From the NCBI RefSeq assembly GCF_000165425.1, contig NW_001798959.1, positions 16,033-80,032 on the forward strand: a stretch of DNA of 64,000 bases, given 5' to 3'. Shown piece by piece: positions 47,304-59,400 of the stretch. A program made the position numbers and the translations under genes. Source of the DNA: Paramecium tetraurelia (lineage: Eukaryota; Ciliophora; Oligohymenophorea; Peniculida; Parameciidae). The first letter of the stretch is position 1, and each line of letters begins with the position of its first letter. A model generated the notes under the pieces. It saw nothing but the letters and a program-made list of their open reading frames with translations. It was not told the origin of the DNA and ran no database searches.

Positions 47304-47316
47304 TTCTAGAATATTC
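47304..47316 (+). promoter_or_regulatory. heat-shock element upstream of BiP
   Basis: TTCTAGAATATTC contains three perfectly spaced alternating pentamers (nTTCn, nGAAn, nTTCn), the consensus binding site for heat-shock factor. It lies 68 bp before the BiP start codon, a normal place for a core promoter element in this compact genome. HSE control of HSP70-class genes is well established in eukaryotes; use in this gene is inferred. Confidence 0.7.
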
Positions 47317-47383
47317 AACATATATATTTTTAAGAAAAGTTAAAAGAAAATTAATATTATTTATTTTTCACACGTCACAAATT

Positions 47384-49418
47384 ATGAAAACAATTATCCT
47401 CGTCGTACTTCTACTCGGAGCATGGGCATAGGAAAAGTCAAACAAAGTTGAATGCCCTGTCATTGGTATTGATTTGGGAACAACATATTCATGTGTTGGA
47501 ATTTACAAAAATGGAAATGTCGAAATCATTCCAAACGAATAAGGAAACAGAATTACACCCTCAGTTGTAGCATTTACAGATGAAGAACGTCTCATCGGAG
47601 AAGCTGCCAAAAACTAAGCAGCCATCAACCCTACCAGAACACTCTACGATGTCAAGAGATTGATTGGAAGAAAGTAAGAATATTAATCTTATAGTATTTT
47701 AGATTCACAGATTCCACAGTCCAATATGATAAAAAGTTTATGCCATATGATATCGTTGATAAGGACACCAAACCATACATTAAAGTCACCAACATCAAGG
47801 GTCATCAATCCAAGATCTTTTCCCCTGAAGAAATTTCAGCTATGGTTTTGACCAAAATGAAGGAAATCTCAGAAACCTATTTGGGAAAGAAAGTTATTAA
47901 TGCAGTTGTCACAGTGCCTGCCTATTTCAATGATGCTTAAAGACAAGCTACCAAAGATGCAGGAACCATCTCAGGTTTGAATGTTGTGAGAATTCTCAAT
48001 GAACCAACAGCAGCAGCTATTGCCTATGGTCTTGATAAGAAGGATGGAGAAAAGAACATCTTGGTCTTCGATTTAGGAGGTGGTACTTTTGATGTTTCCA
48101 TCTTAACTATTGATAATGGTGTCTTTGAAGTCGTTGCCACTTCAGGAGATACTCACTTGGGAGGTGAAGATTTTGATCAAAGAATCATTGATCATTTCAT
48201 CAAGGTCATCAAGAAGAAGCACAATAAAGATATCAGTGCTGACAAGAGAGCCATCCAAAAATTAAAGAGAGAAGTCGAAAAATCAAAGAGAGCTCTCTCA
48301 GCAACCCATGAAACTAAAATCGAAATTGAAGATTTAGTCGATGGTTTGGACTTCAATGAAGTACTCACCAGAGCTAAGTTTGAAGAATTGAACAATGATC
48401 TCTTCAAGAAGACCACTGGTCCCATGTAAACTGCTTTGGAAGACTCTAAATTCAAAAAGACTGAAATCCACGAAATCGTTTTGGTTGGAGGATCAAGCAG
48501 AATTCCAAAGATTAGATAAATTGTTAAGGATTTCTTCAATGGAAAGGAAGCCAACACTGGTATCAATCCAGATGAAGCTGTTTGCTATGGTGCTGCCATC
48601 CAAGGAGGTATCATCTGTGGTGAAGAATCCAATGAAACTAAAGGTTTGATCGTTATCGATGCTACTCCTTTGAGTTTGGGTATTGAAACAGTTGGTGGAG
48701 TCATGACTAAAATCATTCCAAAGGGATCTTACATTCCAACCAAAAAGTCTCAAGTCTTCACTACTTATCAAGATCAATAATAAACAGTTACCATCTCAGT
48801 TTTTGAAGGAGAAAGACCACTTGTTAAAGACAATCACAAGTTAGGAACTTTCGATTTGACAGGTATCCCACCAGCTCCAAGAGGAACTCCTTAAATTGAA
48901 GTTACTTTCGAAATTGATGCTAATGGTATCCTCCAAGTTGCTGCCCAAGATAAGGGAACAGGAGTCAAGAATCAAATTGTTATCACCAACGATTCAGGAA
49001 GATTATCAAAGGAAGAAATCGACAAGATGTTGAGAGAAGCTGAAGAGTTTGCTGAATAAGATAAAACCGCTAAGGAAAGAATTGACGCCAAGAACTCTTT
49101 GGAAAGTTACATCTACTCAATGAAGAACCAAATTGAAGTATTATTCTATATCTATCATTTTAGGATCCAGAAAAGTTGGCTAACAAATTGTCTGATGATG
49201 ATAAGGATACTATTAAGGATGCATTGAAGGACAGCTAAGATTGGTTAGATAAAAATCAAAATGGAGAAAAAGAAGACTATGAAGAAGAACTTAAAGAATT
49301 AGAAAAGTATATTATTAATATATTCTTTAGAATCTGCAATCCAATCATTAGTAAAGTTTACTAGTAATCTGGAAAATAACAATAAGCATCAGATGACGAC
49401 TATGATTCCGATTTATGA
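47384..49418 (+). CDS. BiP: ER chaperone BiP (HSP70 family)
   Basis: Luminal HSP70 that folds secretory proteins. Signal peptide [15 protein letters not shown], then [99 protein letters not shown], then the linker and substrate domain ([55 protein letters not shown]). Three introns (29 nt at 47674-47702, 26 and 24 nt) give an exact frame of 651 residues. The C-terminus is DDDYDSDL, which departs from HDEL/KDEL. It is the most GC-rich gene here, as expected for high expression, and has a heat-shock element upstream. Confidence 0.97.
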
Positions 49419-49735
49419 TTTATGTATATTTCTGTGTGTTTTGAATTAATTATTCAGTTAAACTAAAGCTTTCTAGTACAAATTATTAAATTTAAATGTA
49501 AATTAATGGAAAATTCTGTTTCCATATTAATAAATTAATTAATTCTACTTTATGAATGAAATATCAGATTACATAAAAGTGACAAGAAATTATTGATGTA
49601 TATTGAGTATTAATAAACGTATTGTAGATAATTTTATTATTAATGGATCCAAGTATTGATTCATTTAATCTTATTATTATATTTCAATTAAATGAATAAT
49701 TAGAAAAATGTCAATGTGAGATTATGTATTTATGA

Positions 49736-50796
49736 TCACACTTTTGTTAAGCAAATGCAATTATAATCTCTTCCCCTGAGTTCCTGGTTTTTGATGTTCT
49801 CTGCCCTCAGTGATGCAGCTCTACTAATTTTATCGACTCCTCCGAACAATCTTTATTATGTATTTTAACCAGGATTGATAGCTTCTTTTATGCATCCATT
49901 TTGAATCCATTTCAAAGGTACTACACAGGGTATTAGCCTAACACTCTGGTATGATTGATTTGAGTTAGAGTATCATCATATTTTCTATTATCAAATTCGA
50001 TATTAGGATTGGCACTTGCATATTTTTCCAATGCTTAAGTTATTTTAGTAATTATACATTAATATCTATTGATTGAATGGATCATTCTATTTTCTTATTT
50101 CTGCTTATATTTTTGATGCTCATCTTTGTACAATTCAGAATTTTCAATGGTAGGATTGTCAATTCCAATTATTCCTGATCTAATATTACAAATTCTTCTA
50201 CTTGTAGGCTTGTCTGATTTTTCTGTAGGCCTTGTTAGCTTCACCAAATTCTTCTCGCCATTAATGAAATCTATATGATTGATCTAATTTACTTTTTTTG
50301 CTATTCTTATGTTTCTCTGAGTTCAGCCAGATACCCTGATGGCTTTTTGAGTGTGATTACTTAGGACAAGGCGAGATTTTGTTCTACATAGTTTTTTTCA
50401 GGGATTTCCAATCTCTTCCTTATAACTTCTTGTGAATGATTGACTGGATGATCAGAGACAATATGATTAATTTTGCTCATGTTCAAGTAATCAATATATT
50501 CTGGAATTATTCGAGGTTGTTGTCTACGAAAAAAGAAACTCTGATTCTAACCACTCCCAACAAAAACTGCTTGGTTGTCAAGATCTTAGGTTTATCTCAT
50601 GCTTGAGTATTTGCTCTATTTGAGGAAGGTGTCTAGGTGTTTAGCATCCCAACTGCTTCCGGACAGTGAACTCTGATTCTCGTCAATCAAAGGCTAACTA
50701 ATAACATTCAAGCAATGTGAAACTTCATTGATCTAGATAATCCAGGTTGAACACTGGGCATCATCTTCACTGTTTTAGTTTGGGCTTCGTGTTCCA
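49736..50796 (-). CDS. basic low-complexity protein, possible ciliary
   Basis: Starts MEHEAQTKTVKMMPSVQPGL. Readable parts: SSLSGSSWDAKHLDTFLKQS, RRQQPRIIPEYIDYLNMSKI, VIRKRLEIPEKNYVEQNLAL, LKKPSGYLAELRETQEQQKK, DFINGEKNLVKLTRPTEKSD, NRMIHSINRYQCIITKITQA. The end reads CIKEAINPGQNTQQRLFGGV, DKISRAASLRAENIKNQELR, GRDYNCICLTKV. The frame changes about three times (near 50715, 50230 and 49920) and I could not place all introns, so exon limits are uncertain. Basic, extended composition with short Arg/Pro/Tyr motifs resembles ciliary or basal-body proteins; no orthologue is claimed. Confidence 0.55.
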
Positions 50797-51016
50797 TTCT
50801 ATAAAATTCGCGAAAATTGTTCCTTCCAACATCTTATATCTTCTCCTTCTATCTAAATAACATTTAATATCGTGATTTTATATTATACCTAACAAGTTAC
50901 AATACTGCTGTATTATATTTTAGTTCACTCTCGCTTATATTCCTAATTAGCCAATCAAATTGCAGAATAGACACATTAAGTATTGAGTATTCAAGTTTAT
51001 TTTCAAATTAATAAAA

Positions 51017-51394
51017 ATGGCACCATCAAAATCACCAAAGGCAGACGCCGCAAAAAAGACAGTCAAGACAGTCAAGACCAAGAAGGGCTCAGATGACAAG
51101 AAGAAGGCAAGAAGACGATAAGAGACTTTCGCTCTCTATATCTACAAGGTCTTGAGATAAGTCCACCCAGAAATTGGTGTTTCAAGAAAAGCTATGAACA
51201 TTATGAACTCATTCATCAACGATATCTTCGATAGAATTGCCCTTGAAGCTAGCAAATTGGTCAGATTTAACAAGAGAAGAACCCTCAGTTCAAGGGAAAT
51301 CCAAACAGCAGTCAAGTTGCTCCTCCCAGGAGAATTGGCCAGACATGCCATCTCTGAAGGAACAAAGGCCGTCACCAAATACACAAGTGGTTGA
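51017..51394 (+). CDS. H2B: histone H2B
   Basis: Core nucleosome histone of 125 residues, no intron. The tail [20 protein letters not shown] is Lys-rich; the fold reads [90 protein letters not shown]. The C-terminal KAVTKYTS lysine is the conserved ubiquitylation site. Two TAA codons encode conserved Gln positions. The gene is noticeably GC-richer than its flanks. No paired histone gene is adjacent; the H2A gene of this window is 38 kb away. Confidence 0.98.
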
Positions 51395-51679
51395 CTTATA
51401 AAATTTAATTCACATCAAATTAAAAATACCTCCATTTTCCCATTTTCACACAATTTATTCACACCCTATTCCCCTCCAAAACAAGAGTGTTTCTTTTCCA
51501 ATCTCCCCATCTTAACACATGAGTTTTGAAGTACTAACAAAAATATCCAAATTTTAGAAATTCTCAGCAATACCCTTCCATACTATTTCGAATCAAATAA
51601 TGAATTTCACATAAATAACAGATAAAATAAAGAAATTTATATTCCCTAAATATTATTAAAAATAATTTTCATAAAAATT

Positions 51680-52084
51680 ATGGGATTATAATCAAGAATT
51701 GGAAGATTAGGTATATTCATTTTCTTTGTTGGATTTGCCATTCATTAATTACAGAACCCCAAAACAGCAATTACATAAACGCATGAAAAAACAAATCAGT
51801 TTCTTTAACTCATTGCATAATTAACAAAAAGCCCATCGATAGTAAACTTTATTAATTATTTTTAGTAATTTTCATTGGAATCAATACCTCTAGTTGTATT
51901 TAGCTGTGCTGTATTGAAATTTTTAGTAGGCCTTGGTGTACTACTTAAATGGAATTATGTAAAATTCATTGGATCCATCTATTTACTTTCAGCTATATTT
52001 GTTGTACATAATCCAATATTTTCATAATCATATAAAGATTCCATCATGTTTGTAGGAGCATTAGGAGCATTACAATTTGCTTGA
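51680..52084 (+). CDS. four-helix membrane protein, DoxX-like
   Basis: Predicted 126-residue protein after one 24-nt intron (GTAAACTTTATTAATTATTTTTAG); exact frame. MGLQSRIGRLGIFIFFVGFA begins a first hydrophobic helix with the RxG...FxxxGxxH/Q pattern seen in DoxX and HR-lesion-inducing-like proteins, followed by a polar loop (NPKTAITQTHEKTNQFLQLI) and three more helices (IPLVVFSCAVLKFLVGLGVL; FIGSIYLLSAIFVVHNPIF; SIMFVGALGALQFA). Length and layout fit the DoxX-like superfamily, but the match is short; call it tentative. Function in that group is poorly known. Confidence 0.6.
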
Positions 52085-52296
52085 TTTATAAAAGTTAAAA
52101 TAAATAGATTGTACAATTAAATTACATTTGAAAAACCTATCTTAATCTTATTGATACTCCTCTCTATATTTCAATTAAATTAGGAAGGATAATCTTATAA
52201 TACAATAATAATATGCCAAATAGTTGTTTCATATAATTGATATGAATAGGTTTTACATAAAATTAAATTCTCAAATTCTTTGTCTAAATTTCTAAA

Positions 52297-55200
52297 ATGA
52301 AAATCTTCAAAATATCTTTTTACAATCTATTTTTCTTCTTATCCTCTCCTTTATTTTATCAAATTTTTAAGTCAATATCTTATGGGAGTCCTACAGATGT
52401 TCAATAATCAATATTGCATTATAATATCAAAATTCTGACATATAAACTTTCAATATAAGACTCAAAATCATTGCTTTTAGTTTGATTACACAACTATTAT
52501 AATAACCCATTCTAATTGTATGTGAATTATTGGAGAAAGTAATTTACAACATTGACAGAACTGGTCTAAAATAATGTTTCTAAACTATTAATAAATGATA
52601 ACATTTAATTAATCTACTTTGTGGAGTAAAAAGTTGGATCTCTGAAGTACAAGTTTGAAACATATTTTATATTATTAGAATTAAATTTCTCCTTGAATAA
52701 ATAATAATAATTTATGAAATTAGTGAAACCGCCTCTCTAGGTAAGAGAAAAATAATGGGACAATCGTTTTTATTTGGGAAAGCTGAGTGATCACGAAATT
52801 AAGAAATAGTTTATGATTAAGAAGAAATCAGTAAAAAGACCTACATCTACAAATAAAATTGTGGTCGATGAAAAATCATTAGCAATACGACTTTATGAAT
52901 TATAATTATTGTGGGAATAATTCCGTATTCCTCAATTTCATAGGGCCTACTTTCTTCAATATAATGAAAAAGATCTTGAAGCTATTTTAAGAGAAACTGC
53001 TGAAATCAAGTTGAAGTAATCCATAGTACAAAAGCTAATGAGCTTGGTGAAAGGCAGGGAGAGATGTTTGAATTATTTGAAAACTGAAACATTTGAAGAA
53101 CATAAATTCTCAGAACTTTTATTTCATCTCAGAATTTTAACAGTCAATGTTATTGAGCAATTTAAAAAATGGAGAGATTCCCTCAATAGATGTGTTCGCT
53201 GGAGAATAGACGAAGTAGATTATCTCGTTAAATTAAGAGGAGATATTGATTTTCTAAAAGAATTTTATTAAGATTACCAAAGAGACCCATTTTTGTTATG
53301 GCTCTACAAATTAGGAAAGAATGACCCAGTCCATTCAAATTACCATCAATTGCAGAAGGACATGATGAAAAGAATTCGTGATTGGTATTCATAAACAATT
53401 ATATTTTCAGCGAAATTTTACTCATAGAGAATGATTACTTTGACATGTAAACCAACATTTTATCGAGAAAGGAAGCTCAATTGATAAATAAATATCTCAG
53501 AGAATCAACACTACAAATGGAAGACTAAAAAAGTTTGGAGTTAAAAATTTTGAGTCCAAATCATAAACAGACTAAGACAGTTTAAATTTAGGATAATCTG
53601 ACTTTTGTTCCATAAGTTGTAAGAAATAAAGAGCAATTCACTAAATTGTTGAATTAAATAAAAAATGACGGCGACATTGAGTGCTCATTTCCAATAAGGG
53701 ACAATTTATTTGAATTGATTGACTATTAGGATTCACAAATCCTAGCCTTTATGCAGCATTCAAAAATAAAAGGTATCTGCATTAGTTCGAATGAACAGTC
53801 TGAATAATATAGAAAAGTCATTATTGAATAAATTAAATTAGAAAATATGTAACTGTTTCCTCAATTCATCTAATAAATAAGTGATTATTTACCTGGAAAT
53901 GAAATTACTATCAAACTGGTTCATTATATTTAAAATGAAAAATTGATTGATTGTGAATATTTAAAAGTTGCTCTAAAACAAGAAGGATTTAGATGGAAGC
54001 AGTAGACAAATGATAGTGAAAAAAATATCAGATATACAATTTATTATAAGAAGAAGGAATATCAGAAGTAATAGATGAATCAATTTACATTTAATTTCCA
54101 TGTTCATAGCACAAAACTAAATTAATTGATGCAATTAGTGTATAATAATATCACTGACAGCACTGATGTAGCTTAAAAATTTAAACGTTATGTTGATTCA
54201 AGAAAAACTGAACATAATCCCCCTCAAATAAAATTGAAACCCAATATTTAAGATGATCGGGTGGTTTTATTAGATATAAAATTTAAATTACCATCCTTTA
54301 GAACAGAAGTGAGGAATGAGTATAAATATTACAGAATTGTATTTAAATTATTCATAATTAGATTTAAGATCCTGAAATAAGTAATATATATTTTACCGAA
54401 ATCGATGGATAAATAATTTATGCTTTATCTTTATTGGACAATGATTATTATATCCTTATTTCTAAGGATCAAATCAATCATGAAACGATTTAAATATCTT
54501 AGTTTTAACCAACAGAATAGGATCTCTCAATACCAATGTTTTATTACAAAGATGAAATTGCTGATGTTTTTAATCATCATGTCAATTTGTAATTTGAGCA
54601 CCTAATGGCAGTCAAAAGAAATGCGAATAAAGAAAAATAATCCATCGAAATAGCACCAGATTCCTTTTATTTCTCCATTTTGTACGATAGCCATATGATA
54701 AACTCCTTCAAAATTAAGCAACATCATTTAATTAAATTTAAGCCATTGAAGTCATCAGTCATGATCAGTGATGATATTAAGTTTGATAAATCTAAATTTG
54801 TTATACCCTGTTTGCCCTTAATCCTTAAAAACCTAGAACCTGAGCCTTTAAAAATCATGATCAAGAATCATGAATGCATTTGTGCTTTAGATAATTATGC
54901 AAATTTCAGAAAGTGGATTATTTATACGATTGTTGGTTGCCAAGAGAATTAATTGAAGGATGTGCTTGAATAGTTACTAACCTAGTTGACTCTAATTGAT
55001 CCGAATATTCAAGAAGTTGGTATTGAGTAATTTTTATGAATAATTTTAGCTTTTATCATGAAATGGTGAATGGAGAATATACAGTTAATAAAAACATCTA
55101 GAAATAACTTACATCTCTTGGGTTCAAGTGGAAAATTCAAGTTAACGAAGCAAATGAACACACAAGATTTACTAAATATTCTTTAAAGTTACAGAGAGAA

Positions 55201-55918
55201 ACATAGGTAGTTGATAACGTAGTGATTCAATATTTTTGTACTTAAGACTTTGCAGACGTCAATGTTTAGCCCCTAATTTAATAGTTTTCGATATTTTATC
55301 AAACTTTGACTCAATCTCAATTAGTTGTAAAGAGGGTATCATATTCATCTATAATTTATAGAACAATTTAATTCCCTTTTCAAAGTACTATAATAAGGAC
55401 ATTCCCCCTGAATTATAGGCTGATTAAATGCTAGAAACCAAAATTTCATAAATTTTATAGAATTGCAAGTATGGAACAAAAAACAAAGTTGATTACATCA
55501 TTTTTAATGTAAATGTAATTATTAATATTAAGAGCTAAGTTATTACAAGCAATAAGCATCCAGAATTGGGAACTATCTACTTTATTTAACTCTTTGACAT
55601 CGTCCTCTGTTTCTATCAATTGGAGAAGGAACTTAATACTGAACAAATAGCCAATTTGATTTAATAAGTATTTATTTCCTATATGATTAGTCTACAAGCG
55701 ATGAGAATGAAAAATAAGAAAGCTTAGGTGTTGAGTTCATTCAATACAGCAAAGCAGGTAGCAATTACTCGATGGAGATCAACTTAAATACAGAGAAACG
55801 CATTACGATAGAGACTTAAGATTTTAAAACAATATCGAAACCTTACTTTATTGGTGTAATTGAGCCTAATTGGTACGAGAAACATAATTAGATGATTGCA
55901 TCTATGATAATTTTATGA
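52297..55918 (+). CDS. large unknown protein, one in-frame TGA near start
   Basis: Long gene with introns at least near 54341, 54990-55050, 55230-55290 and 55668 (23 nt, GTATTTATTTCCTATATGATTAG). The region before the TGA at 52483-52485 (MKIFKISFYNLFFFLSSPLF) continues in the same frame after it, so either a ~60-nt intron ending GAGAAAG removes it or the true start is downstream. The body is charged and helical: YLGKLSDHEIKKQFMIKKKS, QLLWEQFRIPQFHRAYFLQY, HLRILTVNVIEQFKKWRDSL, DFLKEFYQDYQRDPFLLWLY, DMMKRIRDWYSQTII. Two similar segments, LKVALKQEGFRWKQ and KQLTSLGFKWKIQ, suggest a repeated domain. Ends GVIEPNWYEKHNQMIASMII. No family recognised. Confidence 0.6.
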
Positions 55919-56439
55919 AATTTATTTTATAATGTTAATTGATAAAGAGACTTTTAAGAATTGTTGAATTATAATTTAAATGGTTTATTTAATTTCTTTT
56001 AAATCTAAATTGTTGATTTCTGATCATTATTTGATTATCTATAAATTTCATAGAAGTTTAAAATAAAATGATGGAACCATTAATTAAATTTAAGATACAT
56101 TTATTAAAATAAGTAATTCAAGAATTGCTTAAAATTCTTGGCCCTACTAATAAATTTTAATAGTTTTGCAAAACGAGTTTAAGAATTTATGTTTATTAAA
56201 TAAAATTTAATATTTTTATAATAACTAATAAATACATCCTTATCCAAACTTAAAAATACATACATAGATTATAAAATTTGATTATAATAATATTATTAAA
56301 TCATACAAATATTATTGATTTTGCACTTCTAATTAAATAATAATATACATATAATGAAAGTATATTTATTCATTTATCAATAAAATTGAAAAATTTTCAA
56401 TATAAATTCGATTAGTAATAAATTTGAAGATTTGGAAAT
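55919..56439. other. AT-rich spacer
   Basis: About 520 bp with (AT)-rich simple sequence and no frame of interest; presumably promoter of the glucan synthase gene. Confidence 0.45.
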
Positions 56440-59400
56440 ATGACGACTTGGAATGAAGTATCTTGTGAATATAATTATGCAATTATATATAAATTAATTA
56501 AAAATCTTATGTTCTAATTGTATGAGAATGCTGAGAATTCAACCTACTCTTTTGAGTTCAAGTTGGATCTAACTTTGTTGAATGTGTTGCGAGCATTCAC
56601 ACACAAAGATCATGAATTTTAGGAGGGTATAGATTAATAAGAATTAAGGATATTTGGAGTCAATTTATGCACTATTATACTACTATCAGGGGAGACCAGA
56701 GAGTGAATTGTTTTCAGAATACTGCGCTTAGAAGGGAAATCACACAATAGAGTCTTTAATATTTTAGGGTATTGTGTGTGAAAATATATAAAGTACATTA
56801 TTATATTGGGTCTCTGGCAAATTTAAATTAACTCGTGGGAGTGCTGAAGGTAGATGAGAACAAAGCTATACCATTATCAAGAAGCGATATTAATAAGAAA
56901 AATATCCTGTCTGTGCATTCAATCAGCGATAGAGTGGGTTCAATAAATAGTATAGTGTTGGTGAGCAAGTCTTAGACTGTGAAACCAGAGTATCTCGATT
57001 TAAGAGTGAAGATCTGTACCTATGAGAATAAAGAGGAAGGCGTATTTTCAATTGATTACAATGTGCTCTCATTGGCAATACAAGCCAAGGGTAAGTTGGA
57101 TCCATTGGTAGGGAGTCATTTGGCAAATAAATTGAATAAGATGTTCAAGATCAATCTGATTTAAAGTGGAGTGATTCCTAGATTACCAATTGCTATTGCA
57201 TCCATATTTGAAGAAAATTTGAAGAAGAATGGTACTATGGTTAAGATGGAGAGAAAGAATGTTAATGCAATAAAAAAGTGGATTGAATACACAGCCAAAT
57301 AATATCCAGCAGGCAGTATCATAGTTTAGAGTACAACATATAATTCATGGCCTTATCCTGCTTTAATTTATAAGCGAGGTACAGGTAGCAACTGTAGATT
57401 TGTTCTTTACTTTGTAAGATATTCCTATGACTTTTATGGGAGAGGAAGAAGGATTCGCATTTCGAGAAAAAACAACTTTCAATTATGTGACAAAATATGA
57501 GAGTTCAGAAATCAAATTGTAAGATCCAACTTAATAAAAGACACCATAGAGATCACTCAAGAGAGCAAAATCTTATATTCAAGTAAATGAGGATTACGGA
57601 TTTGGATACAATACATTAACACATCAAGTTTAATTATAGATTGCATAATCACCTACCAAATCCAGTAAGAGTGGCTAACCTGTAAGAGTACAAAGAGGTT
57701 CTATTTTGTCATAGATGGATATCTCTAATATTGCAACAGCTCGGGAGAATTTTAGAAGAGAAGTAGGACCATAATTTGGATTCGATTTATAACAGATTGG
57801 AAAACATTATGTTTACATTAGACAAATAAGGAAACAACATAAAGTGTTAAGAAATGGATAGATCGTATCATTGTCAGCTGAACATATGTATGGATGGCAC
57901 ACACATGTATTGGCATTTGGTAGATATTCTAAAGAGGAAATGGCATTTGGTTGCAATCAATTTTAATGATGGTGAAATTGATATGTTCATGAATCTTAGA
58001 AATTTATGATATTATTTTCCAAATTCATAAAGAGACTACAACTGGTGGATTGGGTGTTATGGTAGATGAATTAACATAGGAATTAGCTAAAATGAGTGAA
58101 GAAGTCATCTTGATCACTCAATATTATCATAGAAATAAGAAAGGGGAAACTGGGTATATACTTAGTGATGGATTCAAACACATCAGATACATAGAAATTT
58201 GGATGTAGGGTGAAAAGATAATTTTGGGAGTATTTGAAAGAGTATTCAATGGAGTAAGATTGTTTTGGTTGCACAATGAACTATACTTCCCATCTGCATA
58301 TGCTGGTGAAGATGCCTGTTAGGTTATGAAGTAATTAACAGTTTATGCTAAAGGATGTTTAGAATTATTATGTTAAATCAAACTATTTCCATCATTAATT
58401 GGAACAAACGATTGGGTCTGTGGTTTAATCCCAGGATATTTTAGAGTAAGGAGATATGGAGAAGCCTTCGCTGGTACAAAATCATTTCACATTGTTCACA
58501 ATTTAGATCCCTTGTATGAAGGAAGGCTATATCCTAAGCCTAATGAAGGAACATTAGATTACATCCATGATCTTCCTAATGATTTCTTAATCGACCCCTT
58601 TTGGCAGAATTTAGTTATCAATCCATCGAGATGTCCTTTGATCACTTGCGATAATTGGGGAACAGTCTCTTAATCTTATAAATATGAGTTGCTAGAATCT
58701 TCCCCATTAGCAAGTGTGTTGAGGAGACATCCTCTGCCTTTTGCTTTTCCTAATGGGATAAGGAGAGAATAAAGATTTAAGGTAATAATGGATAAAATTA
58801 GTAATGATCACTTGAAGGCCAAGGAACAATTGCAGAAGAAATATTTTGGTTGTTCCTAACTCGAAAATCACATTGTTGTCCTGAGCTTTGTTGGTAGAGT
58901 GACCAAATAAAAGGGAGTGCATCTCATATTGGAAGTGGCTGAAGAACTCATCTAAAGAAGTCAAGGTACTGTGTAGATATTGGTTGGTGGACCAGCAGCT
59001 GATATGAAAGAGGAGTACAGTGAGTATTGTGCTTAGAATATGATAAGATTGAAATCCATATATCCTCGAAACTTCTGGGCAGATCCATCAGCCTTCTTTA
59101 TGGATGGTACATTAGTGAATGTGGGTTGTGACTTTGGATTAATGCCATCATTATTCGAACCTGGAGGTATAGTGCAACACGAGTTTTTCATAGGAAGTAC
59201 TCCAGTCATTGCTTTAAGACTGGCGGGTTGAGGGACAATGTTCATGAATATGATTAGAAACAATAGAAAGGATCTGGATTCATCTTTGATTAATACAAGA
59301 GAGGGAACTTCCTCTATGCCATAGACAGAGCTCTCTAGTTATATAAGAATCAAGAGTAGTATACTCAGCTTAGGAAAATGCTTTTGATGCAGCTATTGAT

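Noticed and set aside
48192-48777. Minus-strand and shifted frames across BiP
   Set aside because: Mirror frames of a well-supported HSP70 coding sequence.
51142-51384. Minus-strand frame opposite histone H2B
   Set aside because: Antisense shadow; no independent support.
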